From CAZYHS01 sp964647545 (GTDB lineage: Bacteria > UBA10199 > GCA-002796325 > 1-14-0-20-49-13), in the NCBI GenBank assembly GCA_964647545.1, contig CAZYHS010000006.1:1-64000 (forward strand): DNA of 64,000 nucleotides. Reading direction: 5' to 3'. The stretch's first letter is position 1; each line of letters starts with the position of its first letter. This document shows positions 40,978-49,761 of this stretch, piece after piece. The position numbers were made by a program, and so were the translations under genes. The notes beneath the pieces were generated by a model. That model searched no databases, was not told the DNA's origin, and saw only the letters and a list, made by a program, of their open reading frames with translations.

Positions 40978-41193
40978 TTAGGCCTTCTGAACGTTCTGCG
41001 CCTGCGGACCCTTTGGCCCGTCAACCAAGTCAAAAGTTACTTCCTGACCTTCGGCCAAGGATTTGTAACCATCACCTGTGATCGACGAGTAGTGGACGAA
41101 AACGTCCGGGCCGCCTTCACGTTCGATGAAGCCGAAACCCTTTGCATCGTTGAACCACTTCACTTTACCACGCTGTCTTTGTCCTTCACTCAC
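40978..41193 (-). CDS. cold-shock domain protein
   Basis: A 71-residue single-stranded nucleic-acid-binding protein with RNP1 (KGFGFIER) and RNP2 (DVFVHYS). The start is GTG at 41193; AGGAGG lies 5 nt upstream (41199-41204), which fixes the start. The leader region upstream (to 41340) can form a stem-loop (CCCGCAG at about 41243 with CTGCGGG near 41298), as in cold-regulated csp mRNAs. Confidence 0.94.
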   Translation of the reverse strand: MSEGQRQRGKVKWFNDAKGFGFIEREGGPDVFVHYSSITGDGYKSLAEGQEVTFDLVDGPKGPQAQNVQKA

Positions 41194-41241
41194 AACTACC
41201 TCCTGTTAAACCTATATGACCTGAGTTTTCAATTACATTAA

Positions 41242-41300
41242 CCCCGCAGATGCCCAGTGAAAGGGTCATACAGGCCAAATTCGTTTCCAAGCCTGCGGGA
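41242..41300 (-). promoter_or_regulatory. stem-loop in the csp leader
   Basis: Inverted repeat CCCGCAG(A) / (C)CTGCGGG enclosing about 40 nt, located 50-110 nt upstream of the GTG. Cold-shock leaders often carry structured RNA; a thermosensor role is inference. Confidence 0.4.
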
Positions 41301-41339
41301 AAAACAATGCGGCGTGACTACTATGGCCTATAACTATTG

Positions 41340-41663
41340 TCAAGGGCTCATTTGCTGGAAGACCACTTCGCCAGATTTGACATAGCCAAGTTCTTGTCGG
41401 ATTACCCATTCCAAGTGCTTAGGATTGCTTAGAAGAGCTCTATCCTCCTCAAGCTTTTTAACGGTATTTTCAAGAGATATTGCCTCTTTTCCGAGGTCTG
41501 CGAGATGATGACGGGTCTTGTGGAGCTGATATAGTCCTTGATCGCCGAATATGGCCAGCCACACAAATCCGGTCACGCCGACGGTAAAAACGACCGGCTT
41601 GAGCATTTCGCGACGCCAGATCCAGTTTCTAAATCCGGTCAATTTGTTTCTTACGAGTCCCAA
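41340..41663 (-). CDS. septum formation initiator family protein (FtsB/DivIC-like)
   Basis: A 107-residue bitopic protein: short basic cytoplasmic N-terminus, one membrane helix at about 22-41, a periplasmic coiled coil (about 48-80, KTRHHLADLGKEAISLENTV-type heptads) and a small C-terminal domain with RQELGYVKSGEVVFQ, the family signature. FtsB links FtsL and FtsQ in the divisome. It is 30 nt downstream of ruvB and likely in that operon. Confidence 0.88.
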   Translation of the reverse strand: MGLVRNKLTGFRNWIWRREMLKPVVFTVGVTGFVWLAIFGDQGLYQLHKTRHHLADLGKEAISLENTVKKLEEDRALLSNPKHLEWVIRQELGYVKSGEVVFQQMSP

Positions 41664-41693
41664 CTTGAATTCCCCCGAAAAAAATCTGCAAAA

Positions 41694-42725
41694 TTAAAAA
41701 ATCTCTTCGACGCCGGCGTTTTTTCTGGGCGGCATTTCAATACCGAGATGTTTATAGGCCAGTTCCGTAGCGCATCTGCCGCGTTGAGTGCGGTTTATAA
41801 AGCCGCATTGGATGAGGTACGGCTCATAGACATCTTCGATCGTCTCTTTTTCTTCGCTAATCGCCGACGATATCGTTTCGACGCCGACCGGTCCGCCGCC
41901 GAACTTTTCGATGATCGTTGACAAAATTTTTCTGTCCATGTGGTCAAAGCCTTTGTGATCGACGTCGAGCATGAGCAGGGCTTTGTCGGCTACTTCGTCG
42001 CTGATGGTTCCGTCCGCTCTAACCTGAGCATAGTCGCGTACGCGACGCAGCATGCGGTTCGCGATTCTGGGTGTGCCGCGACAGCGGCGAGCAATTTCGA
42101 ACGCCCCTTTGTCGGTGATTGAAACACCCAAAATTTGCGCCGATCTTTTTACAATTGTTGAAAGCTCTTCTGACGAATAGTAGTCGAGCCGCGCGACAAC
42201 GCCAAAGCGGTCGCGAAGCGGAGAGGTCAAGAGACCGACGCGGGTCGTTGCTCCAACGAGCGTGAACTTTGGAAGGTCGAGCTTGACAGTTCTTGCCGAG
42301 GGGCCTTGCCCGATAAGCAGGTCGAGTTTGAAATCTTCCATCGCAGGGTAGAGGACCTCTTCGACCGTGCGGTTCATTCGATGAATTTCGTCGATAAAAA
42401 GCACATCGCGATTTTCAAGGTTGGTCAAAATTGCGGCGAGATCTCCCGGTCTTTCCAAGATCGGGCCGCTCGTCGAATGAATGTTTACGCCGAGCTCATT
42501 TGCAATAATGTATGCAAGGGTGGTTTTGCCGAGTCCCGGAGGCCCGAGGAAAAGGGCGTGGTCCAAGGCTTCGCGGCGTTCGCTGGCGGCCTGAATGAAA
42601 ATTTTCAAGCGCTCTTTTACCTGCGCTTGTCCGATGTATTCGTCGAGACGTTTCGGCCGAAGCGTAACGTCGAGCTGCACTTCGTCCTGAAACGGATGCG
42701 AATCTGGCTGTGATTTCTCTGTCAT
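41694..42725 (-). CDS. ruvB: Holliday junction branch migration ATPase RuvB
   Basis: Hexameric motor that drives branch migration with RuvA. 343 residues, with Walker A GPPGLGKTTLA, Walker B DEIHR, the sensor region GATTRVGLLTSPLRDRFG and a winged-helix C-terminus. Its ATG overlaps the ruvA stop in an ATGA, implying translational coupling. Confidence 0.97.
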   Translation of the reverse strand: MTEKSQPDSHPFQDEVQLDVTLRPKRLDEYIGQAQVKERLKIFIQAASERREALDHALFLGPPGLGKTTLAYIIANELGVNIHSTSGPILERPGDLAAILTNLENRDVLFIDEIHRMNRTVEEVLYPAMEDFKLDLLIGQGPSARTVKLDLPKFTLVGATTRVGLLTSPLRDRFGVVARLDYYSSEELSTIVKRSAQILGVSITDKGAFEIARRCRGTPRIANRMLRRVRDYAQVRADGTISDEVADKALLMLDVDHKGFDHMDRKILSTIIEKFGGGPVGVETISSAISEEKETIEDVYEPYLIQCGFINRTQRGRCATELAYKHLGIEMPPRKNAGVEEIF

Positions 42726-43315
42726 GAATTTATTTTAAGTTCTTTGAGCGCAACTTTTACAATCGACTGAACGTTATCAAAACCTTTCATGCCAATCTTT
42801 GCAAGCGTTTTTTCCGCGACATTTCGTGCGTAGCCTAAATTTGTCAGCGCCGATACGGCGTCGTCAAAGAGCGGCCTGTTCGAAGATGCGGAAGGAGTGA
42901 ATGCCCCCAGTTCCTTTATGAATTTATCTTTGAGGTCGAGAATGATTCGCTCGGCTGTTTTTCTTCCGATGCCCGAAATTGCGTTAAGGCTGGAGAGGTC
43001 TTCTTTAACGATCGCTTCGACAACATCGGCAGGGGCCAGTCCCGACAGGATCGACATGGCAAGTTTGGGGCCGACGCCCGAGACGTTCAAAAGCCGCGTG
43101 AAAATTTGCTTTTCCTCCTGCGTGGAAAATCCAAAGAGGGTGAGGGCGTCTTCACGAACGTGCGTGTGAATGAACATTTGCACCTCGCTACCGGTGTGGC
43201 CAACTGCCCTTAAGCTGGTTTGCGAGGCAACGACCTGATAACCGACGCCGGAGACGTCGATAATCAAGCTATCAGTTGATTTTTCAAGGACTTTTCCTCT
43301 TAGATGAGCGATCAT
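42722..43315 (-). CDS. ruvA: Holliday junction DNA helicase subunit RuvA
   Basis: Binds four-way junctions and loads RuvB. 197 residues from the ATG at 43315, which yields the canonical MIAHLRGKV start; a longer frame upstream is discarded. Tandem helix-hairpin-helix motifs (SGVGPKLAMSILSGL and SGIGRKTAERIILDL) are at about 70-125. Domain III is at the C-terminus. A promoter with the -10 only 7 nt from the ATG is visible, and no Shine-Dalgarno. Confidence 0.95.
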   Translation of the reverse strand: MIAHLRGKVLEKSTDSLIIDVSGVGYQVVASQTSLRAVGHTGSEVQMFIHTHVREDALTLFGFSTQEEKQIFTRLLNVSGVGPKLAMSILSGLAPADVVEAIVKEDLSSLNAISGIGRKTAERIILDLKDKFIKELGAFTPSASSNRPLFDDAVSALTNLGYARNVAEKTLAKIGMKGFDNVQSIVKVALKELKINS

Positions 43316-43322
43316 AAAGCAA

Positions 43323-43351
43323 CTTTTACGACGTTTATCCCGTTCTTTCAA
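43323..43351 (-). promoter_or_regulatory. candidate ruvAB promoter
   Basis: On the minus strand TTGAAA (43351-43346), 17 nt, TAAAAG (43328-43323), then 7 nt to the ruvA ATG. This predicts an essentially leaderless mRNA. Confidence 0.45.
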
Positions 43352-43561
43352 GTGCCGAATTGAAAAATAGTGATTTTTCTTGCATTTATTTAAAGATATC
43401 AGTAGCTCTGGGCTCCATTTTTGGGCCAAAGATGGTTAGTTTTACTCAGTTTCCGGCCAAAAATGCCCACGAAACTAAAAAATGGGGTGCAAAGCGGTAG
43501 TTAGCGAATTTTAGTGTGACATTTTTTTGATTCGCGAGGGTGGCGGAATGTAGTTGGCAGA

Positions 43562-43745
43562 TCCCGATGTGGTGTATTTTTTGGTGCGCGACGGTGGCGG
43601 AATGGCAGACGCGCTAGGCTTAGGACCTAGTGTCGAAAGATATGAGGGTTCGACTCCCTCCCGTCGCACAAAAAAATATTTACCACATCGAGGACCCTCG
43701 ACGCCGCCAACATTTTTTATAGTAAAAAATGTGCGGACGTCGGGG
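43562..43745 (+). other. 184-nt insert within the outer tRNA-Leu
   Basis: The insert splits the outer tRNA exactly between D-loop and the 3' strand of the D-stem. Its two ends (TCCCGATGT and ACGTCGGGG) can pair over 9 bp, including two G-U pairs, so the tRNA halves would be held together in RNA. Inside are the complete tRNA-Leu at 43588-43668, flanked by a perfect 9-bp inverted repeat (CGATGTGGT 43565-43573 / ACCACATCG 43682-43690), and a 10-bp hairpin ACATTTTTTA-TAG-TAAAAAATGT (43710-43732). No protein gene is credible. Confidence 0.7.
43588..43668 (+). tRNA. tRNA-Leu (UAG), nested
   Basis: Complete cloverleaf of 81 nt: acceptor GCGACGG/CCGTCGC with discriminator A, anticodon arm CTAGG-CTTAGGA-CCTAG (anticodon UAG), a short class II variable arm and T arm GAGGG-TTCGACT-CCCTC. 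CCA is not encoded. The D-loop is one or two bases shorter than usual. It lies inside the insert that divides another tRNA-Leu of the same anticodon. Confidence 0.88.
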
Positions 43746-43848
43746 CGCGCCAGACTTAGGATCTGGTGGAGAGATCCATAGGGGTTCAAGTCCCCTCCCT
43801 CGCACCATTGAAGTTTTAATTTAACAAAAGAAAGGATTTACCAAGCAA

Positions 43849-45144
43849 ATGAAGACAACTCTTGAAAACCTGTCACCGATCAAAAAGAAGCTTACAGTTG
43901 ACCTCCCGGTTGAAAAAGTCGCGGCGGCAATTGAGAAAGCCTACGTCGAAGTTCAAAAGAAGGCAAAAATGAAGGGATTTCGCGAAGGGAAAGTACCCCG
44001 CAATCTTATAGAACTCCATTTCAAATCGAATGTTGAAGACGCGGCCATCGAGGAGCTTGTCCAAACCTCAATTGTCGACGCCATCAAAGCCGAGGCGCAA
44101 AATCCTGTTTCGCGTCCCGAAATAACGGTCGGTGAGTTCAACGCCTTCGGGCCTTTTTCGTATTCGGCCACTTTCGAAATAAATCCCGTCGTCGAGGCAA
44201 AGGGCTACACGTCGCTGACGCTTGAAAAGACCGAACGCAATATTACAGACGACCTCGTTGACAGAAGACTTGAAGCTATCCGCAAATCTATGACTCAGCT
44301 TGCTCCGGCCGCCGACGATCAGGGCGTTGAAAAAGGTTTCATCGCCTTTATTGATTTCAACGGCACCGCCGACGGCAAAGAATTCAAAGGTTCGAAGGCC
44401 GACAACTTCATTCTCGATGTCGGCGAGGGAAACCTGCTGCCGGTTTTCGAAGAAAAAATATTTGGGCTTAAGAAGGGCGAGCAGCGCCATGTTGAGTTCG
44501 ATTATCCGAAAGATTATTTTAACACCGAAGTGGCCGGCAAGCACGGCGTGTTCGACGTCACGGTTAAAGATATCAAAAAGAAAGTTCTCCCCGAACTTAA
44601 CGACGATTTTGCAAAGGACATGGGGCCATATAAAACTCTCGATGAAGTCAAGGCCGACATTCGCAAACGCATGGAAGATGCTGTTGCATTTGAAGCCAAA
44701 ACAGAGCTTGCAAATCACGCGATGGAGCTGATCGTTGATAAACACGAGTTTGAAGTTCCTGAAGTGCTGGTGATGGAAGAATTAAAACTTATGTTCCAGC
44801 AGTTCGTTCGCCAGCTCTCCGCTTCGGGGCGCAAATTTGAAGATACAGGTATTAAGCCCGAACAGTTCATCGAACAGTACAAGCCGGTCGCAGAGAAGAG
44901 GGTTAAGGGCTATTTCATTTTAGATGCAATTGCTAAGGCCGAAAATATCGCCGCGACCGACGAAGATGTTGAGGCAAAAATTAAGCTCTTTGCCGAAAAT
45001 TCACGCCAGCCGATCGAAAAAGTGAGAGAATTTTACGGCACGGAAGAGAACAAAAACCTTCTGAAGACCGATATTTTGCACGAAAAAGTCCTTGATTTTG
45101 TGGTCTCAAAGGCTAAAGTTAAGGCAAAAAAGGCGAAAAAATAA
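43849..45144 (+). CDS. tig: trigger factor
   Basis: Ribosome-bound chaperone and peptidyl-prolyl isomerase. 431 residues: ribosome-binding domain with GFREGKVPRNLIE (about 45-57, the GFRxGKxP signature), FKBP-type domain in the middle (about 160-245) and the helical C-terminal chaperone domain, ending in a Lys/Ala-rich tail. AAAGGA precedes the ATG. First gene of the tig-clpP-clpX-lon cluster, a widely conserved order. Confidence 0.96.
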   Translation: MKTTLENLSPIKKKLTVDLPVEKVAAAIEKAYVEVQKKAKMKGFREGKVPRNLIELHFKSNVEDAAIEELVQTSIVDAIKAEAQNPVSRPEITVGEFNAFGPFSYSATFEINPVVEAKGYTSLTLEKTERNITDDLVDRRLEAIRKSMTQLAPAADDQGVEKGFIAFIDFNGTADGKEFKGSKADNFILDVGEGNLLPVFEEKIFGLKKGEQRHVEFDYPKDYFNTEVAGKHGVFDVTVKDIKKKVLPELNDDFAKDMGPYKTLDEVKADIRKRMEDAVAFEAKTELANHAMELIVDKHEFEVPEVLVMEELKLMFQQFVRQLSASGRKFEDTGIKPEQFIEQYKPVAEKRVKGYFILDAIAKAENIAATDEDVEAKIKLFAENSRQPIEKVREFYGTEENKNLLKTDILHEKVLDFVVSKAKVKAKKAKK

Positions 45145-45148
45145 CAAA

Positions 45149-45733
45149 ATGTCACTAATTCCAATTGTAATTGAGCAAAATTCTAAGGGTGAGCGGGCGT
45201 ACGACATCTATTCGCGACTGCTTCGTGACCGCATCATATTTTTAGGCTCCGCAATAGACGATCAGGTCGCAAATCTGGTCATTGCGCAGCTGCTCTTTCT
45301 TGAATCGGAAGATCCCGGAAAAGATATTCACCTCTACGTTAATTCCCCCGGCGGAGAAGTTGCTGCCGGCCTAGCTATTTACGATACCATGCAGTACGTG
45401 AAGCCCGATGTTTCAACGATTTGCATGGGGCAGGCTTCCAGCATGGGGGCGGTCCTTTTGGCTGCCGGCGCGCAGGGGAAGCGTTTTGCGCTCCCTAACT
45501 CGCGAATTATGATCCACCAGCCTTTAGCCGGAGTGCAAGGACAGGCCAGCGATATCGGAATTCATGCGAAAGAAATTTTGCGTTTGCGCGAAAGGCTTAA
45601 CGGAATACTTGCCGAACACACGAAGCAGCCGATCGAACGCATTTCACAGGATACCGACCGCGATTTTTTTATGGGGGCTGTCGAAGCTCAAAAGTACGGG
45701 ATAGTTGACGAAGTGTTGGCCACGCGCAGATAA
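45149..45733 (+). CDS. clpP: ATP-dependent Clp protease proteolytic subunit
   Basis: Serine peptidase forming the barrel that works with ClpX. 194 residues from the ATG at 45149, four nucleotides after the tig stop; this start gives MSLIPIVIEQ, as usual. The triad is Ser98 (GQASSMGA), His123 (MIHQPL) and Asp172 (TDRDFF). Confidence 0.97.
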   Translation: MSLIPIVIEQNSKGERAYDIYSRLLRDRIIFLGSAIDDQVANLVIAQLLFLESEDPGKDIHLYVNSPGGEVAAGLAIYDTMQYVKPDVSTICMGQASSMGAVLLAAGAQGKRFALPNSRIMIHQPLAGVQGQASDIGIHAKEILRLRERLNGILAEHTKQPIERISQDTDRDFFMGAVEAQKYGIVDEVLATRR

Positions 45734-45738
45734 AAAAT

Positions 45739-47052
45739 ATGACCCAAACAACAGACTCCACGAACCTTAGCTGTTCCTTCTGCGGTAAGACCCAGCGCGA
45801 AGTCAAAAAGCTCATCGCCGGCCCGACGGTTTTCATTTGCGACGAGTGTATCGGCCTTTGCAACGACATTCTGCGCGAAGAGAACATTCAAAATCAGAAA
45901 TGGGTTTCAAATTTAGGCATTCCGCGCCCCCACGAAATTAAGAATATTCTCGATGAATATGTTGTGGGGCAGGATCACGCCAAAAAAGTTCTGTCTGTCG
46001 CGGTGCACAATCATTACAAACGCATTTCAAGCAGGTTCGACGCTAACGATGTTGAAATACAAAAATCCAACGTTCTGCTTATCGGTCCGACCGGCACGGG
46101 TAAGACGTTGCTTGCGAAGACTCTTGCCAAGATTTTGAACGTTCCTTTCACGATTGCCGATGCTACTACTTTGACCGAAGCCGGCTATGTCGGCGAAGAC
46201 GTCGAAAATGTAATTCTTTCGCTGCTTCAGGCGGCCGACTACGATCGTGCGCGCGCAGAGCGCGGCATTATCTATATCGACGAGATCGACAAGATAGCCC
46301 GCAAGCAGAGCGGCCCATCAATCACGCGCGATGTCTCCGGCGAAGGGGTTCAGCAGGCGCTGCTGAAGATACTTGAAGGAACTGTGGCTCGTGTTCCGCC
46401 AAAGGGCGGCAGAAAGCATCCGCAGCAGGAGTACATCACGGTCGATACAAACGATATTCTTTTCATATGCGGTGGTGCATTTGTCGGGCTTGAAGATATT
46501 ATCGAACAACGCACCTCCAAAAAACGGATGGGTTTCGGCGCCGAAGTAAAAGCGCGCAGTGAGCGCAAGCTTGGCGAGGTGCTCAGACACACCGAGGCCG
46601 ACGACCTTTTGAAGTTCGGGTTCATCCCAGAATTTGTCGGGCGCCTTCCGGTTGTGGCGACACTTAGCGAGCTCGATGAAAAGGCGCTGATCGAAATTTT
46701 ATCCAAGCCGAAGAACTCTCTCGTGAAGCAGTACAAGCGTTTGTTCGAATTTGAAAAGACCCACCTCGATTTCACTCAAGGAGCTCTTGAAGCCGTTGCG
46801 AAGGAGGCCATCAAGAGGCAGAGCGGGGCGAGAGGGCTGCGTTCTATTCTTGAAGGCGTTATGCTTGATGTCATGTACGAGGTTCCGATGCACGGGGCCA
46901 TTAGCGAAGTCGTGGTCAATGAAGATGTTATAACTAAAAAAGCCAAACCTGCCGTCATTCAAGGAGTTGAGGAGACGGAAAAGGGCGAGAAAAAAGAAAA
47001 AACTGCAGCTGCGACCGAGCCTGCTAGGGATGAGAAGGAATCGGCTGCTTAA
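45739..47052 (+). CDS. clpX: ATP-dependent Clp protease ATP-binding subunit ClpX
   Basis: AAA+ unfoldase partner of ClpP. 437 residues: N-terminal zinc-binding domain with Cys12/Cys15 and Cys34/Cys37, Walker A GPTGTGKT near 116-123, Walker B IYIDEIDK, and the ClpP-binding loop region. The C-terminus carries a Lys/Glu/Ala-rich extension of about 25 residues beyond the usual end. Five nucleotides separate it from clpP. Confidence 0.97.
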   Translation: MTQTTDSTNLSCSFCGKTQREVKKLIAGPTVFICDECIGLCNDILREENIQNQKWVSNLGIPRPHEIKNILDEYVVGQDHAKKVLSVAVHNHYKRISSRFDANDVEIQKSNVLLIGPTGTGKTLLAKTLAKILNVPFTIADATTLTEAGYVGEDVENVILSLLQAADYDRARAERGIIYIDEIDKIARKQSGPSITRDVSGEGVQQALLKILEGTVARVPPKGGRKHPQQEYITVDTNDILFICGGAFVGLEDIIEQRTSKKRMGFGAEVKARSERKLGEVLRHTEADDLLKFGFIPEFVGRLPVVATLSELDEKALIEILSKPKNSLVKQYKRLFEFEKTHLDFTQGALEAVAKEAIKRQSGARGLRSILEGVMLDVMYEVPMHGAISEVVVNEDVITKKAKPAVIQGVEETEKGEKKEKTAAATEPARDEKESAA

Positions 47053-47070
47053 ACTATTCTGGGGGAGAAT

Positions 47071-49488
47071 ATGACCGAATCTGTGGTAGTGCCGCTGTTA
47101 CCGTTGCGTGATATCGTAGTGTTTCCGCACATGGTGGTTCCGCTGTTCGTAGGCCGCGAGAAATCTATTTCCGCGCTTGACGAGGCGGTGAACAAAGAAA
47201 AAGATATTCTGCTGGCGGCTCAAGTCAATCCGAAATCCAACGATCCGCGCGAGGACGATATCTACAAAGTCGGAACCCTTGCGTCGATTATTCAGCTTCT
47301 ACGTTTGCCCGACGGAACTGTGAAGGTTCTGGTCGAGGGGAAACGCCGCGCCGAAATAAAACAATACATTCCCAACGAGAACTATTTTCTTGTTGAAGTG
47401 GCGCCGGTTGAAGAGCCGGCCGAGTCCAACGTCGAAATCGAAGCTCTGATTCGCGGGGTCAAATCTTCTTTTGAGAATTATGTTAAGCTAAACAAAAGAA
47501 TTCCTCCCGAAATGCTGGCAAGCGTGGCGCAAATCGAAGACGCAAGCAGACTTGCCGATACGATAGTCGCCCACCTGATGCTCAAGCTTCCGGACAAACA
47601 GCAGATTCTCGAGATCCCATCGCCGATGGGGCGACTTGAAAAGCTCTACAGCATGATTCAGGCGGAGATCGAAATTCTTCAGGTCGAGCGCAGAATTCGT
47701 ACGCGTGTTAAAAAACAGATGGAGAAGACGCAGCGCGAATACTATCTCAACGAGCAGATGCAGGCTATCCAGAAGGAACTCGGCGAACGCGATGAGTTCA
47801 AGAGTGAGCTTCAGGAGCTTGAAGAGCGAATTAAAAATAAGAAAATGTCGGCCGAAGCGACCCAGAAGATCAAGGCCGAAATGAAGAAGCTAAAGATGAT
47901 GTCGCCGATGTCAGCCGAGGCTGCCGTTGTGCGCAATTACATCGACTGGATATTATCGATTCCGTGGTACGAAACAACGCAGGACAAACTCGATATCAAA
48001 GAGGCCGAGAAGGTGCTCGACGAGGACCATTTTGGTCTTGAGCAGCCCAAACAGCGCATCGTCGAATATCTTGCCGTCAGGTCTTTGATGGAAAAGATGA
48101 AAGGCCCCATTTTGTGTTTCGTCGGCCCTCCGGGCGTAGGCAAAACATCGCTTGGCAGGTCGATTGCAAGATCGATGGGGCGCAAATTTGTCCGCTGTTC
48201 TCTCGGCGGCGTGCGCGACGAAGCTGAAATTCGCGGCCACAGAAGGACCTACATCGGAGCGATGCCGGGTAAGGTGATTCAGTCGCTGAAGAAGGCCGGT
48301 TCGAACAATCCGGTTTTCCTGCTCGACGAAATCGACAAGATGAGCGCCGATTTCAGAGGCGATCCCGCTTCGGCGCTTCTTGAAGTTTTAGATCCCGAGC
48401 AGAATTCTACATTCAACGATCACTATCTTGATCTTGATTACGATCTGACAGATGTCATGTTCATCACGACGGCCAATACGCTGCCGGCAATTCCGCTTCC
48501 GTTGCAGGACAGAATGGAAATTATCAGAATCCCCGGCTACACCGAGCTTGAAAAACTGGAAATTGCAAAGCGCTATTTGATCAAAAAGCAGCGTGAGGCT
48601 AATGGCTTGAGCGAAGACAATATCCGTTTTACCGACAGCGCCCTCAAGATGATAATCAGAAATTACACCCGTGAGGCCGGCGTTCGTAATCTCGAAAGAG
48701 AAGTCGCGTCGGTTTGCCGCAAAGTGGCGCGCGATTTCGCAAGGGACAAGGGCAAGTTCAAGCATACGAACGTTACCCCGCGCAAGATCCAGCAATATCT
48801 TGGGGTTCCTAAGTTCAGGTTCGGGCTGGCCGAGGAAAAGGACGAGATCGGGATGTGCACAGGGCTTGCTTGGACCGAGGTCGGCGGCGAGCTTCTGCAG
48901 TGCGAAGTTACGATCATGCCGGGTGGAGGAAAGCTCATTGTCACCGGAAAGCTCGGCGACGTTATGCAGGAATCGGCTCAGGCCGCGTTAAGCTATGTGC
49001 GTTCGCGCGCCGAGGCTTTGGGTCTCGACCGCAATTTTTATCAAAAGTGCGATATCCACGTCCATCTGCCGGAAGGGGCAATTCCCAAGGACGGTCCGTC
49101 TGCTGGCATCACAATGGCAACGGCGATCACTTCGGCATTGCTTAAGGTCCCGATACGCAAAGATGTCGCCATGACAGGAGAGATCACCTTGCGCGGCAGG
49201 GTCCTTCCGATCGGAGGGTTGAAAGAAAAGATACTTGCGGCCCACCGCGGTAAGATCAAAACGATCATAATGCCGAAGGAGAACGAAAAAGATCTTAAAG
49301 AAATTCCTAAGAACGTTCTCAAAGACATTGAATTCATCACGGTCGATCATATGGACGAGGTCCTTCAGCATGCGCTGGCGGTTAACAGCCCCGCCAAGAT
49401 TTTTCGCGGCAAGAGGGCAGATGGAGTGATTTCAGGGGCTAAGCCAAAACGCGAAAAGACTGAAATAAAAGAGGCCTCAGACCTATAA
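47071..49488 (+). CDS. lon: ATP-dependent protease Lon
   Basis: Cytoplasmic quality-control protease. 805 residues: N-terminal LON domain (from VVPLLPLRDIVVFPHMVVPL), coiled coil, AAA+ module with Walker A GPPGVGKTS at about 352-360 and Walker B VFLLDEIDK, and the protease domain with catalytic Ser677 (KDGPSAG) and a Lys about 43 residues later. GGGGGAG precedes the ATG. Last gene of the cluster. Confidence 0.97.
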   Translation: MTESVVVPLLPLRDIVVFPHMVVPLFVGREKSISALDEAVNKEKDILLAAQVNPKSNDPREDDIYKVGTLASIIQLLRLPDGTVKVLVEGKRRAEIKQYIPNENYFLVEVAPVEEPAESNVEIEALIRGVKSSFENYVKLNKRIPPEMLASVAQIEDASRLADTIVAHLMLKLPDKQQILEIPSPMGRLEKLYSMIQAEIEILQVERRIRTRVKKQMEKTQREYYLNEQMQAIQKELGERDEFKSELQELEERIKNKKMSAEATQKIKAEMKKLKMMSPMSAEAAVVRNYIDWILSIPWYETTQDKLDIKEAEKVLDEDHFGLEQPKQRIVEYLAVRSLMEKMKGPILCFVGPPGVGKTSLGRSIARSMGRKFVRCSLGGVRDEAEIRGHRRTYIGAMPGKVIQSLKKAGSNNPVFLLDEIDKMSADFRGDPASALLEVLDPEQNSTFNDHYLDLDYDLTDVMFITTANTLPAIPLPLQDRMEIIRIPGYTELEKLEIAKRYLIKKQREANGLSEDNIRFTDSALKMIIRNYTREAGVRNLEREVASVCRKVARDFARDKGKFKHTNVTPRKIQQYLGVPKFRFGLAEEKDEIGMCTGLAWTEVGGELLQCEVTIMPGGGKLIVTGKLGDVMQESAQAALSYVRSRAEALGLDRNFYQKCDIHVHLPEGAIPKDGPSAGITMATAITSALLKVPIRKDVAMTGEITLRGRVLPIGGLKEKILAAHRGKIKTIIMPKENEKDLKEIPKNVLKDIEFITVDHMDEVLQHALAVNSPAKIFRGKRADGVISGAKPKREKTEIKEASDL

Positions 49489-49502
49489 AAAGTTGTTGCG
49501 GG

Positions 49503-49537
49503 GGGCGACCTCTTAGTGTATAGGGGGTCGCCTCTTT
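49503..49537 (+). terminator. probable terminator after lon
   Basis: GGCGACC (49504-49510) pairs with GGTCGCC (49526-49532) around a 15-nt loop, followed by TCTTT. Stem is good, T-tract short. Confidence 0.55.
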
Positions 49538-49615
49538 GAAATGAAAAGCAAAAAAAGCGCGGCATGTGGCAGTCTTATCTGGCCGCCATGGCTTACGCAG
49601 ATTGCGTTGGCGGGC

Positions 49616-49687
49616 GGGCGCATAACTCAGCGGAAGAGTGCCATCCTTACACGGTGGAAGTCGCAGGTTCGAACCCTGCTGCGCCCA
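49616..49687 (+). tRNA. tRNA-Val (UAC)
   Basis: 72 nt, acceptor GGGCGCA/TGCGCCC with discriminator A, D arm ACTC...GAGT, anticodon arm CCATC-CTTACAC-GGTGG (anticodon UAC, reads GUA), T arm GCAGG-TTCGAAC-CCTGC. CCA not encoded. Preceded by a GGCGGGCGGGC stretch. Confidence 0.93.
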
Positions 49688-49761
49688 CAAATAGATTGCA
49701 GAGTTAATTTTTTAGAGGTTTTTGCGATTTTGAAAATTGAAAACTAAAATGTGTTTCTTGC

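Larger units (their letters stand above)
43534..43807 (+). tRNA. interrupted tRNA-Leu (UAG) in two halves
   Basis: The 5' part (43534-43561) has acceptor strand GCGAGGG, the D-stem 5' strand and the D-loop to GGCAGA. The 3' part (43746-43807) has CGCG, the anticodon arm CCAGA-CTTAGGA-TCTGG (anticodon UAG), variable arm, T arm and CCCTCGC-A-CCA. Joined directly they make a complete tRNA-Leu with seven perfect acceptor pairs and an encoded CCA. Between them lie 184 nt that contain a second, complete tRNA-Leu. Whether this outer gene is spliced, works as two paired pieces, or is dead cannot be told from sequence. Confidence 0.7.

Noticed and set aside
42722..43429. Longer RuvA start at 43429
   Set aside because: The extra 38 residues do not resemble RuvA; MIAHLRG at 43315 is the standard start.
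43562..43745. Group I intron in tRNA-Leu
   Set aside because: Known bacterial tRNA-Leu group I introns sit in the anticodon loop; this insert is at the D arm, is too short and contains a whole tRNA.
43511..43789. Open frame of 92 codons on the minus strand across the tRNA-Leu region
   Set aside because: It lies entirely over the two tRNA genes and the insert hairpins, and its peptide is the typical antisense reading of tRNA-Leu. No ribosome site.
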